Assembly (NCBI GenBank): GCA_907165275.2
Contig: OU015655.1
Location: 3,670,501-3,734,500 of the forward strand
Source of the DNA: Zygaena filipendulae
Taxonomy: Eukaryota > Arthropoda > Insecta > Lepidoptera > Zygaenidae
Reading direction: 5' to 3'
Length of the DNA: 64,000 bases
The stretch's first letter is position 1. Every line of letters begins with the position of its first letter. Under the pieces are notes generated by a model. It did no database searches. It was given only the letters and a program-made list of their open reading frames with translations, and was not told the DNA's origin. The position numbers were made by a program, and so were the translations under genes. Shown piece by piece: positions 1-13,964 of this stretch.

Positions 1-2200
1 GAGCTCATGTAGAAACGTTGTAAAATGAAGAAGCCATGTCGAAAATATTTCAAATCGCTATTCGTGATGAAAACAAAAAAGTGATGTCTGCTAGTCGTAT
101 TTAGGTAATAAATACATATTAAACCTTGGTATTCTAGCACCTATTCAGAAATGTAGCTCTGTTAGAATGAATTAAGAATAAAAATGTTTACATTCAATCT
201 GTAAAATATATGATTAGGAATAGTTGCGAATTGCGCTGTGTTTGGGGGATATGACTCGGTTGTTTAGAAAGGTAACATAAAAGTTGAATGAAAAAGGGTA
301 TAAGTTATTATAAGAGGATCTGTCAAAAGGATTACGGCTCTTTGTTTTCACATAATAAATTGGAATACGAGTAAACACTTGTATTATACAAGGTGTTACG
401 GAAAGGTGTAGTCATATTCACACCTGTATAACTTTAAACTAGACTAGACTAACAAACTCCACAAAATACAGCATGCTACAGGAGAGTTTGTCGCGCAGCT
501 TCTTCTCTCCAGCCATAGCACTAGGATTGACTTTGAGTTCATCCAATGTAGGAATCACGAGCATCAAGAGCAGTCGGACATTAATGGAATATTGTGAATA
601 CTAACGAGATGAAGTTGAAGGTGTCTTAATTCAGTTGAAGTGTCTAAAGTTAGGATTATATCAAGTCCCTCTTTGTACCTAACTATACCCCTTCAGAATG
701 TATCCGTGAGGTTATATTATATGCACAAGATTGTAATAATAGGTAGGTATAATTTAACATGTTATAGATGCTGCGAGTCATCGATATATAGGATTGCAAG
801 ACAGTGTATTGGTTTCATAATAGAAGCTGTACATTTAAGAAATGTGAGCCGTTTATATTACAAGTGTTTTGCGCAATTATCTCAACAAGAAATTGTTTAA
901 CTAAGAGTTAGACAGTATTGAAGTTAATGCATTTGAAATACCAGCTGTTACGTCACCTATTTAGATGGCTGACTGGCTTTTGTCTCACTCAAATGTTATA
1001 TTTGTACAACGAAGGCTTCCTAGTTAGAAATCGATAAAATATTAAGGTGGATGACCTTTGTTTTTAAAAATTCCCCTACAAAAAAAATAACTAGATATTA
1101 CAAAAACAGTGTAACTTATTATTTATTAAAACATTCAACGATAAATCAATTTTATCTGAAAATAATCAACATTTACCTACTGTTCAGCTGGGTCGTCATT
1201 CTTGGCTAACTAAAAATTATACTGAGAAGCTTCGTCTTAACCTAAAATTTTCTAAACTGCAACTACGCAAAATACTTATTTGTTTTTAACTCTTTGCTAA
1301 GAAAAAGCTATACCTACCTATCTATACTGTGTATTTAGTTGGGTCAATATAATCACGCAGGTATCCAGTGTGCGAATAACACTTTTCTTCTATTCGAATT
1401 GGCAACTAGAACGACTTTATTTAAAATAGATTATTTTCATTTAATTGCTTGATATCATTTACTTTCGTAACATTACGGTAGTTTAACCGTAATATATTTT
1501 TTTCAAATCTAACATATATTTATATCGACAGTACCTATATTATATCTACGAGTATCATTAATAAAAAATATTAGTCGTTAATCGTAGATTTGTATGCTCT
1601 ATACAAATAAAATGCTTTGTGACTGACTGACGGATCAGCGCACAGCCTATAAACCGCTGATCGTAGAGACCCGAAACTTTAAGGGTGCGTACTTTGTATG
1701 ACGTAGGCATCCGATAAGAAATTTATTGTTCGTAGCGGGATGTAAGTATACATAGCCTGTAATATAGTCTTCCTCGGTAAATGGACTAACCAACACAAAA
1801 ATATTTTTTCAATTCCTGAGATTAGCGTGTTTAACCAAACAAACTCTTCAGCTTTATAATATAGGCACAGATAATATAATACATATATGTAAGTATAGAT
1901 GATGGTTCCAAAATATTAAATATTAAAAATAAGTCAATTCCAATGTGTTCGAACTTTATTAAACCATCCGCTATGAGTAATCATAAAAACCCGAGCACGT
2001 AATTTTAATTGACACTCCAACTTGTTAATTTATGATGCTAATTATTTTATAAATGGTACGATGAATAAATTCGTAATGCAAGGATACATAATATACAGTA
2101 GTCAGCAAAAATAATATTTGGGAACCGCAGATAGGTACATCGAAGCAAAGAAAGTTAATATAACGACTATCTTCTTCACGGACCTAATGTATCTGGACCT

Positions 2201-2399
2201 GAAAAGCATAATAGTTGGATCTCAACATTCGATCACATTACTTTTTAACACTAAAATACTAAAATATCTAGTATTTTAGTATAAAAAAGTAGTTCACTAG
2301 TGGTTTTAGTGATAAAGACTAAAACTACTAAAATACTTAGTATTTTAGTGTTAAAAAGTACCTACCTAGTTTTGGTCGGATGTTGACCATATGCTTTTC
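2201..2399. mobile_element. MITE family M3, copy 1
   Basis: The ends GAAAAGCATA and CATATGCTTTTC are inverted, followed inward by TCTCAACATTCGATC / GGTCGGATGTTGA and nested AT-rich palindromes built on TTTTTAACACTAAAATACTA. It is repeated at 50152-50297. Confidence 0.6.
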
Positions 2400-3925
2400 A
2401 ATGTCTGTGATCTTCGTTCACTGGGGTCTGGAGACAGCTTCCACACATAATAATCATTGAATATTAGACGGAGATACACAAAAGGTATATACATATTTGA
2501 GTTACAATATTTACATAAACTTACGTCGCGTCGTCGTACTTTCAACTTTCAAGTGCTTAAAACTCGCAACAATATTTACTTTTGATTTATTGAAAAATAA
2601 TTATGACTAAAAAACAGCTTACAATTTTACTTTTAAACAACATTAAGTTATGGTTATAGTTACAAAAGGACGTAACGAACGGAAGTTGCAACGCATGTTG
2701 CATGCAACGCGTGTGTGTGAGAGAAACAAGAAAATATAAGTGCTGCAGACAGCGCAATTTAAATAATAATTAATAGATATAAAAAATACAGTCCGGACGT
2801 GAGGCAAGTACGGATACCTTCCCTCTAATTTGTAATGCAGCTAATAACAATTAATTAATCGTAGGGTATTAATGTAATTTTTCACCCAGAAAAAACTCTA
2901 TGATGGAAATCCTTCCATTAATAAATGGGGGAAATAAATGGGGGATCAAACAGATACTTGCCCCCTGTCCGAATTTACCCGAGCACACTCTATCACTACA
3001 ATATTTGTATGTACTTATTTCTAAATATTGTCTAAATAACAATAATTACCCATACCACTTTATTAAAATTAATCTACATGGACAGCATGGAGAACAGCTT
3101 CGATTCAGCAATTTGGTGTCTCGCGACACTTCACGCTGATTTTTACGTATAGCTAAAACAATTTTATTAATGATTATAAGTATAGAAGTCATACTTCTTT
3201 TGTGGACTGTACCTAGTATAAATAATAATAATAAGTATGTATTTCCTTCCTGTGTGTAGGCTCGAAATGCGATTCCTATCTTTATGTTTACCGATGAATT
3301 AAATTAAATTACATAATTAGGTAGGTTGGTAGGAAAAATTTACCGTTTGCTACTGGAGCAGAAAGAACACCGAAATGGGGCTTTGGGACGCCCGCGCTCC
3401 TAGTGTTAAAATCTGCGATTTAAGTAGGTACCTACAGTCCATAAAAAGAAGCGTTAGAAATACTATTGAAACTCACGATCTACCTACAGATTACGAATAT
3501 ATCGGAACGGAGCGGTATATTGCTGAATGACAAGCTATCTGTAACCTTTGACAGTATTGTAGACTAGCTGTTGGTTAATATCCGCGGATACACTTGATTG
3601 CGATGAAATCTAGCCTGTTTGTTTTATGTTAGAGTTTAAAGAAAGCAACTACAGCGAAGACTCCGATTCTGCGCTATGAGATAATGTCCGTTTAGAAGTT
3701 CTTACATTATGGAGATCTAAAAATAAATTGTCCTCGATTTCTTATGGTGATAATATTAGGATCGCTTGCATAAAAACACTCGACTTTACTATTAATTTAT
3801 CGTATGATGATAGGTTATTATGTTATAGATTGATGCTTCTATTGGCCATGAGTTGCGAGTTGCTTTGATTCGGCCACTTTCACTGAGTGCCAGTGACCGC
3901 GGTGTAACGTCACCACTTCTTGATA

Positions 3926-3943
3926 TCTCTCTCTCTCTCTCTC
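3926..3943 (+). repeat. (CT)n microsatellite
   Basis: Eight or more CT units. Other short tandem runs: (GA)n at about 10791-10804, (ATTT)n at about 6942-6962 and 49284-49304, TG-rich at 59474-59522. Confidence 0.7.
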
Positions 3944-4066
3944 ATGACGGACAATTTTTTTAATTTGAGAATACAAATCGTTGACTCATGCATGTAAAAA
4001 ATCACGCACGGTTTCCAGATAATTAAAGATATTTTTCTTTATTTGATCAATTATTATTATACTGGC

Positions 4067-4447
4067 TGTTCCCTGCGGTTCCACGCGCGTTAATTTCAGA
4101 GTTTCCGCATCTCGGGATAAAAAGTACCCTGTGTCATTTTATGTACGCCTGAAAACGTGTATGCAAAATTTCACGATGATCGGATGAGGAGTTAAGGCGT
4201 GAAAGCGTAATAAACAAACAAATAAACTCACATTCGCATTTATAATAATAATATAAAGTAAGGATATTCACTAGCTTTTCCCCGCGTTTCATCAGAGGTA
4301 ATTTCGAAGTTCCCACTGGAATACCGGGATAAAAAGTTTTTGTAGGTGCCCCTAATAACGTGTATGAAAAAAAATTACGATGAAAGGTAGAGTAGTAAAG
4401 GCGTGAAAGCGTCACAAACAAACTGACATTCGCATTTATAATATTAG
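4067..4447 (-). mobile_element. Two tandem Helitron-like copies
   Basis: Reverse-oriented copies at about 4067-4252 and 4266-4447 lie head to tail. Each runs from the CCGCGG-like end (CTGTTCCCTGCGGTTCC; CTAGCTTTTCCCCGCG) to CATTCGCATTTATAATA. Tandem arrays are a known by-product of rolling-circle replication. The two copies differ at many positions, so the event is not recent. Confidence 0.6.
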
Positions 4448-5319
4448 GTTATCAATGTTGAAAGTAAAAACAAAAGCCGTTGAATAACATTGACATGGGT
4501 AGATAGGTAGGTACTATATTTTTTTTGCATCAATGTTGTATAAGAAATATTTTTACGCGGACCTATTTGTTATAAAAAAAAGTAAAACCGTGATTATTAA
4601 TTTAAAGAAAGCGATGGTTATATCGTTAATGTTATAGTTATATTGCTTTTCTTCACCATTGCATCCGTGTGAATTTCAGGATTTCCTTAGGATCTCCGAA
4701 CATAGCTATATCGAAAGTGTCAAAGTGTAAGCTGCGAAGAGAACGAACTAATTATAGAGGTTGTCTCTGACAGTTACATCTTAAAATAATTACACAGATT
4801 TCGTAACTCAATTTTATATAACAAGTCGTTTTATAATACATAGCTGAATGATTTGTAAAATTTGGAGAGATTAAAGTTTTCTGGACTTGTTTTTACGACT
4901 AAAAATAAATTAAGTAGAAAATAATAATTAATGGAATAGTGTCACTAATCTTCATTCCGTTACATTGATATTACATAATGATGACTACTATGTAAGGAAG
5001 TCGGTGGTTATGGTTTTGTCCCAATTATTTTCTGATGTGAGACTTAAGTTCTCAAATTTATTGTAAGGTTTAATGTTATAAGCTATGTACTCACTGTCAA
5101 TAAAATTCTAATGTAAACCTTGAAAGCTTGGGTTAGATTTGACATGGTTACGGTTTCGATTTATTTCGATATGTAACGCGATTGAGTTTTGGATAATAAT
5201 AAATAATAATCGATTAATTGAATTCGAATCGTAATCAGATATCAAATAAACTATCAAGGTAAGTTGACTTTGACAATCCTGAGGTTACAGATTAAGCTCA
5301 TACATATTATGTGTTATAA

Positions 5320-5908
5320 ATAGTACATTGTTATCCTAGGGGTGAAAGTAACTTATAAAATAAGTAACTTATTGGTAAAGCCAATAGATCGAGGGACTAA
5401 ATAAGTCTTTCTCCCGAGGATAACACTGTGCTTTTCATTACGAATGCAAGGAAAGTCAAAATAAAAATAGGAATTAGCTAAAGAAAAAATGAGTGAAGAT
5501 CGGATAGTCGCTTGACACTTTCCCACCTATGTCTTTTTCTTTGGCCGGCTAGCTATTCAGCCTGTATTTTTTATTTATATTGTGGCGACCTAAAAAAAAT
5601 ATTTTCTTTAATTATTAAGTATTAATTAAAGAAAATAAAATAATATAAATAGGAATTAGCTTAAGAAAAAGTGAGTGAATTTTATTTTATACCTACTTAA
5701 ACTTTACGTTATTTCAATTTTACATCGCGCTGGCTGTATAGAAAGTTGAAACTTGGTTCAATAGAAATGTGAAAATAGACCTAGTTTTTTTTAAATAATT
5801 TGACAGTTGTCAGTTGAAAGCGATTCTCCCTAGGGCTGAAAAGGGTTACTTTCAACCCGCTTCTCATGCAACTTCAGAGCTACTTTCCGAGTATGAGTAA
5901 TGAAAAAT
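5320..5908 (+). repeat. Dispersed repeat R1, copy 1 (empty site)
   Basis: About 590 bases starting AGTACATTGTTATCCTAGGG and ending near GAGTATGAGTAATGAAAA. It matches 24651-25611 in reverse orientation along its length, apart from a block missing here at 5581-5590. It contains the AT-rich hairpin ATTTTCTTTAATTATTAAG / AATTAAAGAAAAT. The ends share partial inverted similarity (CCTAGGG.TGAAA). Confidence 0.75.
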
Positions 5909-6220
5909 AATTTTTGGTAAGTACTTTTCATCCAATCATTTTTTTTAAGTTATTGAACTACCTGAGGCATGAGGAAAAAAAATGTTCGTATTCAATTTAG
6001 CGATCTTGAAACTTCTTTTATACTTGCTGATTTGTTTTTTGAACTTATGCAGTGTGTAAGGTAAATTTATTTATTAATTTTGAGGTAAATACCTATCTAA
6101 AAGAAACAAAATTATTTTTTGAGGTGAAAAAAGTTTTCACGAAAATTGATCGAACAAGTTACCAACGCGCTGATGGATTCCGATTCGGAATCTGGAAGTG
6201 AGCAGTTAAAAAGTGAATTA

Positions 6221-6637
6221 CTGGGCCCTTGTCCACTATATGATCAACTACAACATTTCTTGTCTAATAACGCGTGTCTCAAAAACACAATTCCAAACGC
6301 TCCAGATGACAAAATATATAGGTATATTAGAAATTAATAGATTCGTTCCTTATTCGTCCCGCAGAGTTTTGTCTCGAACAAAAAAATCCTTTTTCGACCC
6401 AGGTTTTATTCCTGTTTCGTCTCGAAAATTATATTAACGAATAATCTTTTTTTTTATTCTTGATTCGCCTCTAGTAATTCATGTATTTAAGAACACGTTT
6501 TGTTATTCTGTGTGCCATGACACGTTGTAAATTCACTTTTTTAGGGTGAAACTTCTTTGAGCGCGAGAGAAAATATTTTTTTGACGCGTTATCTTAACGC
6601 GACGTGTTAGATATGGTCGTAGTGAATAAGAGCCCTG
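6221..6637. mobile_element. MITE family M2, copy 1
   Basis: It starts CTGGGCCCTTGTCCACTATA and ends GTCGTAGTGAATAAGAGCCC, matching the M2 ends. It is about 180 bases longer than the copy at 27093 because of extra sequence between ATTAG (about 6330) and the GTGAAACTTCTT block. Confidence 0.6.
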
Positions 6638-8159
6638 AGTTTTCGAAATTTCCCCGGAAGAGACAACGGGTTGCAGTAATTGTTAAGAATTATGTATTGC
6701 GTATTGTAGATTGACCTGATTTATTGTCACTGTCAAACGGCATCTCCCAGAAGACATGGCGTGACGGCATTGAGCGTCTTCTAAGACAATGCTCGATTGG
6801 CATGCATCAGACTGATACGATCAAGGTCTTTAACTCTTCAGCCTGTCACTTAACCATTTATTAATCTGGATTAATTTATTAATTTTAATACTGCGTTAGT
6901 CAGTTGATATGGCGCAGAGAAACAACATATATGTATTTTTGTATTTATTTATTTATTTATTTTTCGGGAAACAAACGGTACAACATAAAATACATATAAA
7001 AAAATTCTTAGACCTAGTAGTTCCCACATATAGAGTGGTGGTATATTATACATGGTGTAATCAAACTTCACTGGGACTTACTTCGTCGATCGATTCCTAT
7101 TTGATTGCATTCGATATATTGAATTCGAAATACATATAATATATTTATCGCAAAAATAATCAATAGGTTTCATGTTGGTTCACCATAAAAATCTTAAGTC
7201 TATCTTTCTTGGTGTGTTTATCCGCCGAATATCAGCGCTGTGGCTCAGTGCTAATCAAAAAATCACGTTTTATAGACGCAAACTCTCTATGATAAAATTG
7301 CACTTAGGTATTTTATACCAAATAAATGATTCTTTGTTTTCAAACTTTTATTCCGGAATTCCCGCGCGGCCTCCGAAATTAACCGCGAGGAACAGCTAAT
7401 ATTACAATATTTTACTTATACCTTTGGCATTGCTTTTGTATGGGAATGGGGATATTATTTACCTCTATATCGTATTCCCGTTCCGATGTAGACCAATGAA
7501 GGTTAGCGGTCCACCGCGCTCCAGTGGCTCAGAGCCATCCACTACGCTCCAGTGAAAGCTACTATAAATCTCCACTAAACTCCATATTTATCATTAATTG
7601 ACTTCATTAATAACATTATAACACCCGTATAAGTTTATGGGGATTCCCTCGGAATCTCTATGCATTAGGATGAAAGTACCCTAAGGGGCTTACTATTCCA
7701 TATCTTAATTACCAAACATGAAAATCCGTTCAGTAGTAATTTTTTATTTACAATAAATAGATTTTCAAACATTATTCATTGCGTATTGATTATGTTTACA
7801 ATTTTATCACTCATCGTATTTGATCATACCCACGTTGACAAGCGGCATTGTCATGGCACACGACGGTGTTATAATAATAATGCCAAATATAACTAATATT
7901 TTCATAACAAATCACGTGAGAATGTTTTATTGTAGAAAGTGTTTTTAATTATTATGTCGATACAACATCAGCTGTCGTCTTGCGAATTACAATGTACAAA
8001 GCGGAATTACCTGTCATTTTCAAAAGTTTCTTTAAGCGCTGTTTTAGCAGTTTTAGTTACCTACACCTACGAGTTCTTTGTCTAGTTATAAGTTTTTTTT
8101 TAAAGATATCGTTCAGTTAAAAGAAGTACAGTCACATAAGTAAGACCAGTTACAGAATG

Positions 8160-8335
8160 GACTTGTCAACCAAATTTTAGTTTTTAGTCCGTCTTGTAGA
8201 TTATTAAAAAATATTGAACATGTATTTTTTTTTACGTACAACCTACTTAATCAAAAACGTGCCTATGTATCTTCATTATTTTAACGTTTACGTAAAAAAA
8301 ATATTGAATAATAATCTAAAAGACGGAATAGAATT
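8160..8335. mobile_element. MITE family M4-related fragment
   Basis: It shares TAGTCCGTCTTGTAGATTA and AAAAAATATTGAACA with the M4 left arm, and its right side repeats the block in inverted form (TATTGAATAATAATC, AAAAGACGGA). It lacks the TGACGTCA core. Confidence 0.45.
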
Positions 8336-9961
8336 TTGATTTCCATACCCCGGAAACAAGCCCATTTTTATTAGAATGTGAACAATTGTTGTGTTGTGAA
8401 CAAAAAATTCTGTTATCAGAACGAAAAACTTCGTATTTTTTCAAAACACGATGTGTGGATACCTACTCTGAATATTGTAACAAAATGTTATTTTTAATCA
8501 CGACTGGATTAAATTGTGAAGGTTTGTAAGGTAAAGTCAAGTCCAACAAGCTTCCATATAGGATTTCACAACGAAAAAAATAAAATAAAAAAGTGACAAA
8601 CTGGCTCGGAGGTCGATCGAAACGATCGGGTACCTATAGATCTGTTTATTTGAGGTGTTGTATTATCACATTTACTTTTTGTAAGTACCTATGTTAAAAG
8701 TGACAAATGTTATCGTTGATCTATACCCGATCTAAATCTGATTGTCTCGAATAAAATGTAATAGATAGATCAGTGTTACGACCCAAAAAGATTTTTAACA
8801 AGCAACAATTTAATTACTTTCGTTTTTAATTCATCGGTTTGCACAATTTTCTCGAGTATTTCGGCACTTCACTTGAAAGCGTGTGAATTGTATTTGAGCC
8901 CAAAAAGTTGGTTTTAAAAACCGACAAATTGGTAATTACTATTATCACTTTTCAACAAAGTATTTCAAAAACAATAAAAAGTATTCTGTTAAATGTTGAG
9001 AAGAGAAGCTTCGTGTATTGATCAATACAAAAAAATAGATGGTTCGCAGGGGCTTCGAAAATATGACATTCATTTCTAAAAATTAAAATTAATCCAAAAA
9101 AGCATAGTCAGCTGGCACATACTTACGATTGGAAACACCATAACTATATATATATTTTTATATTGTACCTATATAAAAGATTTTTGTACATTATACTTGA
9201 TATTTTCAAGTGTTTACATACGTTTTGTTCTCTCGGGATAAAAATATCGTATACACTCCAAGGGCGGATGGTCAGCACTCAAGACATTATGATAACATTG
9301 CAAATCTTTTTTCCGATAAGGCACATTTTTTATTATGATTGCCGACGTACTATTTGATTCAAGAGGCTGACCAGGGTGCCTACCATCATATACATATTTT
9401 CAGCACTGAACAAAAGTTGCTATTCTGGGACTCTACCACTATTTCTTTATACATATAATAATAAATATCCATATTTTTTCCCCTGTAATTGTGACTTCGC
9501 CTACAATGTGGTTACGGTACAAAAATTGCAATGAATGAAATTTCGACATAAGGTTTTTCTTTTTTTTAAATCTCGAAACACAGTTAAAATGTAAATGGAA
9601 AATCTCTAAAAAAAATGTTTATAGTTCCGATATAATGCTATCAAATTATTCACTATTTATACTCAATAGAATCACAAAATCCTTTTTTAAATTATACCTA
9701 AATATAAAAAAAGTGTTTTGTTTGTCTTCCATATCGCTACTGAGGAAAGGATTGGCATGATAGTTTTGCCAAGAGACTTGAGTAATTTAAGTAGGTATCG
9801 TAATAAAATTGTAGACGAAGAGCTAAGACAAACACTACACACACTACACTTTCACACCGGTACATACAAGAGATACCGATACCTGAAATAAGCTGTGGTG
9901 AAATTGGGTACTTTCCGGGGTATGACAATGAAAACTGTAATTAGTTCGTCAGTTATAAAAT

Positions 9962-10205
9962 AAAAAAAATAATAGACACGTGCTTTTTCAAATTAATGAA
10001 AATAAACCTAGATAAAGCGCACTAAAGTTTAGGGTGGGGGATTCGTGACGTATTTTTTCGGTATAAGCCCCGTAGATACAAACTGCACCGGGTTGTGACG
10101 TCACGCAAAATTTCAACTCAATGTATCGCCGTTATTTTTTGATTACGTAAAAAAAAATCCGTGTCCAATATCTTTTATTAATCTACACGACAACTGATCA
10201 AAAAA
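9962..10205. mobile_element. MITE family M4, partial copy
   Basis: The reversed internal part of M4: AATAGACACGTGCTTTTTC, the CTAAAGTTTAGGGTGGGG block, TTGTGACGTCACGCAAAATT and CAATGTATCGCCGTTATTTT. One of the two TGACGTCA sites is damaged. Confidence 0.55.
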
Positions 10206-10317
10206 AAATTAAGTCAAGTAGCCAATTACGGAAATGGTTATGTTTCAATGTAAAATTTTTATTCCGATTCAAATTTCTCGTACTAAAAATTATCTCAAGA
10301 CATAATTAGGAAGACGC

Positions 10318-10440
10318 GGCATGGGTAGGGACGTAGGGTAGGTTGGATGCGGGAAGCGCAGGACCGGTCGTTGTGGCGATCCTTGAGGGAGGCCTATGTC
10401 CAGCAGTGGACGACTTTTGGCTGATGAATGAATAATTAGG
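10318..10440 (+). mobile_element. RTE-like LINE 3' end
   Basis: The frame from about 10362 reads DRSLWRSLREAYVQQWTTFG then TGA, the well-known end of a lepidopteran LINE ORF2. It is followed by TGAATGAAT-type tail repeats. It is 5'-truncated. Confidence 0.7.
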
Positions 10441-11327
10441 AATAGTTGAGCTAGATTTCAGTTGGAGACCTTGATTTTTAGAACCTTGCTACCTATTAGT
10501 CTTTAACGCAGCGTCCTGCAGCAGAGAAAGATAATAATATCGTTGACAAAACAATCGACGGGGCCGCGAACAAAAACTCTATTGTTTAAGGAAGGTAGTT
10601 ACCAGCCGTCGGTCGTTGGGCTTCCAGTAACCAGCCGACACTCAGTACCAACTACAAACAGCTGACTGCTGTTAAGAAACTCACAATGAATTAAGGTCAC
10701 GAAGTCTAATAGCTTCGAACTTCATATCGTTTCTATCGCGTGTCCGTACGTTTTTCCTTCAACAAAGGCATTTATTTTGATTACTATACAGAGAGAGAGA
10801 GAGAAAATCAAGGTTATACACGCAAAACTAGCGAAACTTATATAAAAATTACAAAAAGTTGTATCCGTGACTCGAAACCACGTGGAATTGAATAATACCA
10901 ATACTGACTTCCATGACTCTAACTTAAAGCCTGTGTTTCCATACAAACTTGCGACCTGTTTTCACTCTTTAGGGTTAGGTATATTTCCGAAAATCTTTTC
11001 TGAGTCCTTAGGTCGCAAGCGGAAACCAATGATCAAACTATGATTAGACAAAACTTCTGAAGTAGTTTCGTCTGAGCTTAGACGAGTTATCTCAGTATCA
11101 TCAGAATTTTTATGATGTTCTCTTCAACCTTCAATCTATACAAATGAAAGGTAAATAGGGAGTGCGCAGTGTAGTTAATCTCATGTTTACAGTACCTCAG
11201 CTACCTGTGAGTTAATTCATCACGTCCTGAATGCGATGCACAGCGACGGGCGAGTGCGTTCGCTGCGTGTGCGCATTTGTTGTTATTGTAATTCATGGAC
11301 AATGAACGATTCGATTGAACAACAACC

Positions 11328-11490
11328 CCCTTAGCCAAGTTGACAATCTATAATCGTTATCACTATGGAAAATTAAGGAACGTATTGTCAATTGTCATAT
11401 TTGTCATGTCACGTCGCGCGTCATCACGAAAAATCAGATTTTTGATGGGACGATTTTTCGTGACCACGTGACAAAGTTTCTTAGTATTAT
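11328..11490. mobile_element. MITE family M5-related copy
   Basis: It begins CCCCCTTAGCCAAGTTGACA, like the M5 end, and contains TTGTCATGTCACG and GACCACGTGACAAAG arms, plus a central hairpin CGAAAAATCAGATTTT...GATTTTTCG. The right terminal end is lost. Confidence 0.45.
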
Positions 11491-11827
11491 TTATGAGAGA
11501 ATATAAAAAGAAGTGCCTAGAACAAAAGTACCTACATAGATATGTCTATTTCAATTAATTATATTGTCACCTCAAAATGCAGCAAATTTAAGATTTGACA
11601 ATCGGTAAACACTGGTTTACCCGTAAAAGTTTTACCTATTTACAAATATAATATTGTCATATAGAGTAAAGATACCAGAGACATATTATATTTGTTAACT
11701 AGGTATTTATTTTGGATGATAATCATAATTTTACAACGTTTTAATTTGATATCAAAAACTTTAAATACTGTTAATTTTCGGCGTATTTCAATTTAACTCT
11801 TTTTATTATGTTGCAATACTACATCCT

Positions 11828-12012
11828 ACTATAATATTATAAATGTGAAAGTGTGGATGTTTGGATGTTTGTAACTCAATCACGCCAATAGGGCTGAACG
11901 GATTTGGATGAAATTTAGCATTCACGTTTTCAGGAGTACAGCGAAGAACATAGGGTACTTTTTATCCCGGAATTCCCGCGGGAACTCCGAAATTACCGCG
12001 GGTACAGCTAGT
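11828..12012 (+). mobile_element. Helitron-like non-autonomous element (Lep1 type)
   Basis: It runs from TACTATAATATTATAAATG through a CACGCC...GGGCTGAACGGAT block and ACATAGGGTACTTTTTATCC to GGGTACAGCTAG. The CTAG end, the preceding CCGCGGG palindrome (hairpin) and the absence of a target duplication fit non-autonomous Helitrons known to be abundant in Lepidoptera. This copy is close to full length. Confidence 0.65.
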
Positions 12013-12949
12013 AATAATATATATTACCTACAGTTGTTACTCTACCATATTTTAGATATACATATTATATGAATTTCTGGGTAAATAATATAACTTAGAA
12101 GATATGATTTTTTGTAGCGAGTGGCACTAGGTTGTGCCCTAAAACCTAACATCATTTATCATTGAAGCTACGATACAAAAAATGTCCAGGCGATATCGGC
12201 CGATGCGAGTGCCAGGCGGAGTGAAAGTTGGTGACATTAGCCTATGATAGATTGCAAAGTCAATTCAGTAGCTATCTACTTAGCCTGGAATAGTTGTGGG
12301 CCGTAGCCCCATAGCTATCTCTTGCATGGCAAACACGGCTATACCTACCTACATATAGCGACTGCCCTACGGAAAAACAAAGTAATTGCAACGGAATAAA
12401 TTTTACAGGAGGAGCAAAAAACCGGAAATGGCTTTATTTAAAACAAATATTTAGTGTATCGATTTTGTTAATGTTAACTTCTCTAAGACTAAAACCTTTT
12501 TTAAGTTGTGAGTATGTAGCAAGGTCCGTTATGCGTGAAAAGAGTCAAAAATATAAAAAAAAAAAAACTCATTTCGACAAACATGGGAGTTACTTTGTTT
12601 TTCCATAGAACAGCCGATAGGTGTCTAAATGAATACACTATATAGTATATTATATTGATAATACGTAAAGTTTCGTCAAGTCCGTTATAGTTTTATAACT
12701 AAATTAAGTAGAAGTGTTTTTATTTTTTCATTCGATATAATATTATAATTATACAAGTTATAATCTTAACTAAGTAGGCATGATTAATTTACGTGTTAGG
12801 AATAATTTTCTTCGGTAAGCTTACATCGTCAAATCTTATCTAAATCCTAATCAAGTCTTTTCATAATTCAATAGTTTATAGTTTATTTATCGCATAGTCA
12901 TAGTAGATTTTTTTCTGCGGAGTCCCTCAAGCGGCGCAAATATGGGTCC

Positions 12950-13195
12950 TTAGTGGGGACTTTATGTTTGAGCCATTTGGGGTCGAAACCCTGGGGCCTT
13001 GGGGTCCAAGCGCCCGCCAACTACATAAAGAGCTGGCGGTGCGACTGGTCGAGGCGTCGCGTGACCAGAAGGCTGGTGTTTACTTCGCCCAGCGAGAAAG
13101 CCTCGCTATCCAGCGGGGTAATGCCGCCAGCCTTTTGGGCACGCTTCCAGCTGTGGAGGACCTAGGCCAAATTTTTTATTGTATTTTAACGTAAA
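12950..13195 (+). mobile_element. LINE ORF2 C-terminal fragment
   Basis: The translated frame contains PFGVETLGPWGPSARQLHK and QRESLAIQRGNAASLLGTLP, a sequence block seen at the end of many animal non-LTR retrotransposon proteins, including the invariant AIQRGNA. It ends just after GQIFYC. It is 5'-truncated, with no RT core in the window. Confidence 0.65.
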
Positions 13196-13964
13196 TTTAT
13201 TTTAAGTTTTGCATAAGTTTTATTATATTAGTATATACATAATTTTATTGAGATATACTATAGAATTTATATAATTAATTAAGTATTGTAAATTAAAAAA
13301 AAAGTTTAATTTCAGAACGTAGGTACCTACTCACCTACGTAAAATCTAAAAGTTAAATGTAAACATCTCGGTGAAATTAATCCGCCGGTAGGCAATTTGA
13401 GTAGGTAAGCAAATATAAATAAAATAATTAATACTGAAATAATAATGTGTGCTGGTTCGGTTCTTGCGGCCTCAGGCACAACCTTGCCGGTGTCTGATAA
13501 AAGATACGAAAATTATAATTTCAACAGTAAGAGTGGATGACGCACCTCGAACGCACTCGTACCTAGTACCTACCTATACGTAGATACATATCCAAGTGTA
13601 TGTACCTAAAGTAATTTTCGGAAGCAGTATAAGAATAATGGCAAAAATACACTATTGAAACTCTCAATAGTTCATGCTTTCATATAACTAGCTATGCTCC
13701 ACAGTTTTACCCGCGTGCGTTTCGGAATTCCAGCAGGAACTTTAAGAACCCTAAGTAGGTACTCTCTATAACATCAACTATCTTCCAATGAAAGTCCCGT
13801 CGAAAACGGTCCAACCGTTTCGGAGATTAGCCGGAACAAACAGCCAAAGACAGATCGAAAGACGAACAGAAAAAAAAATACAGATAAAAATATAGGTAAG
13901 TACATAAATAGAACACAAAGGGAACTTAAAAAAAAAACGGATTTACGCAAGTAAACGACCTTTA

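Noticed and set aside
10600..10690. Initiator-like TCAGT with a following short leader and ATG
   Set aside because: The ATG is followed within two codons by TAA and no downstream exon was found. It could be a 5' UTR, but the evidence is too thin.
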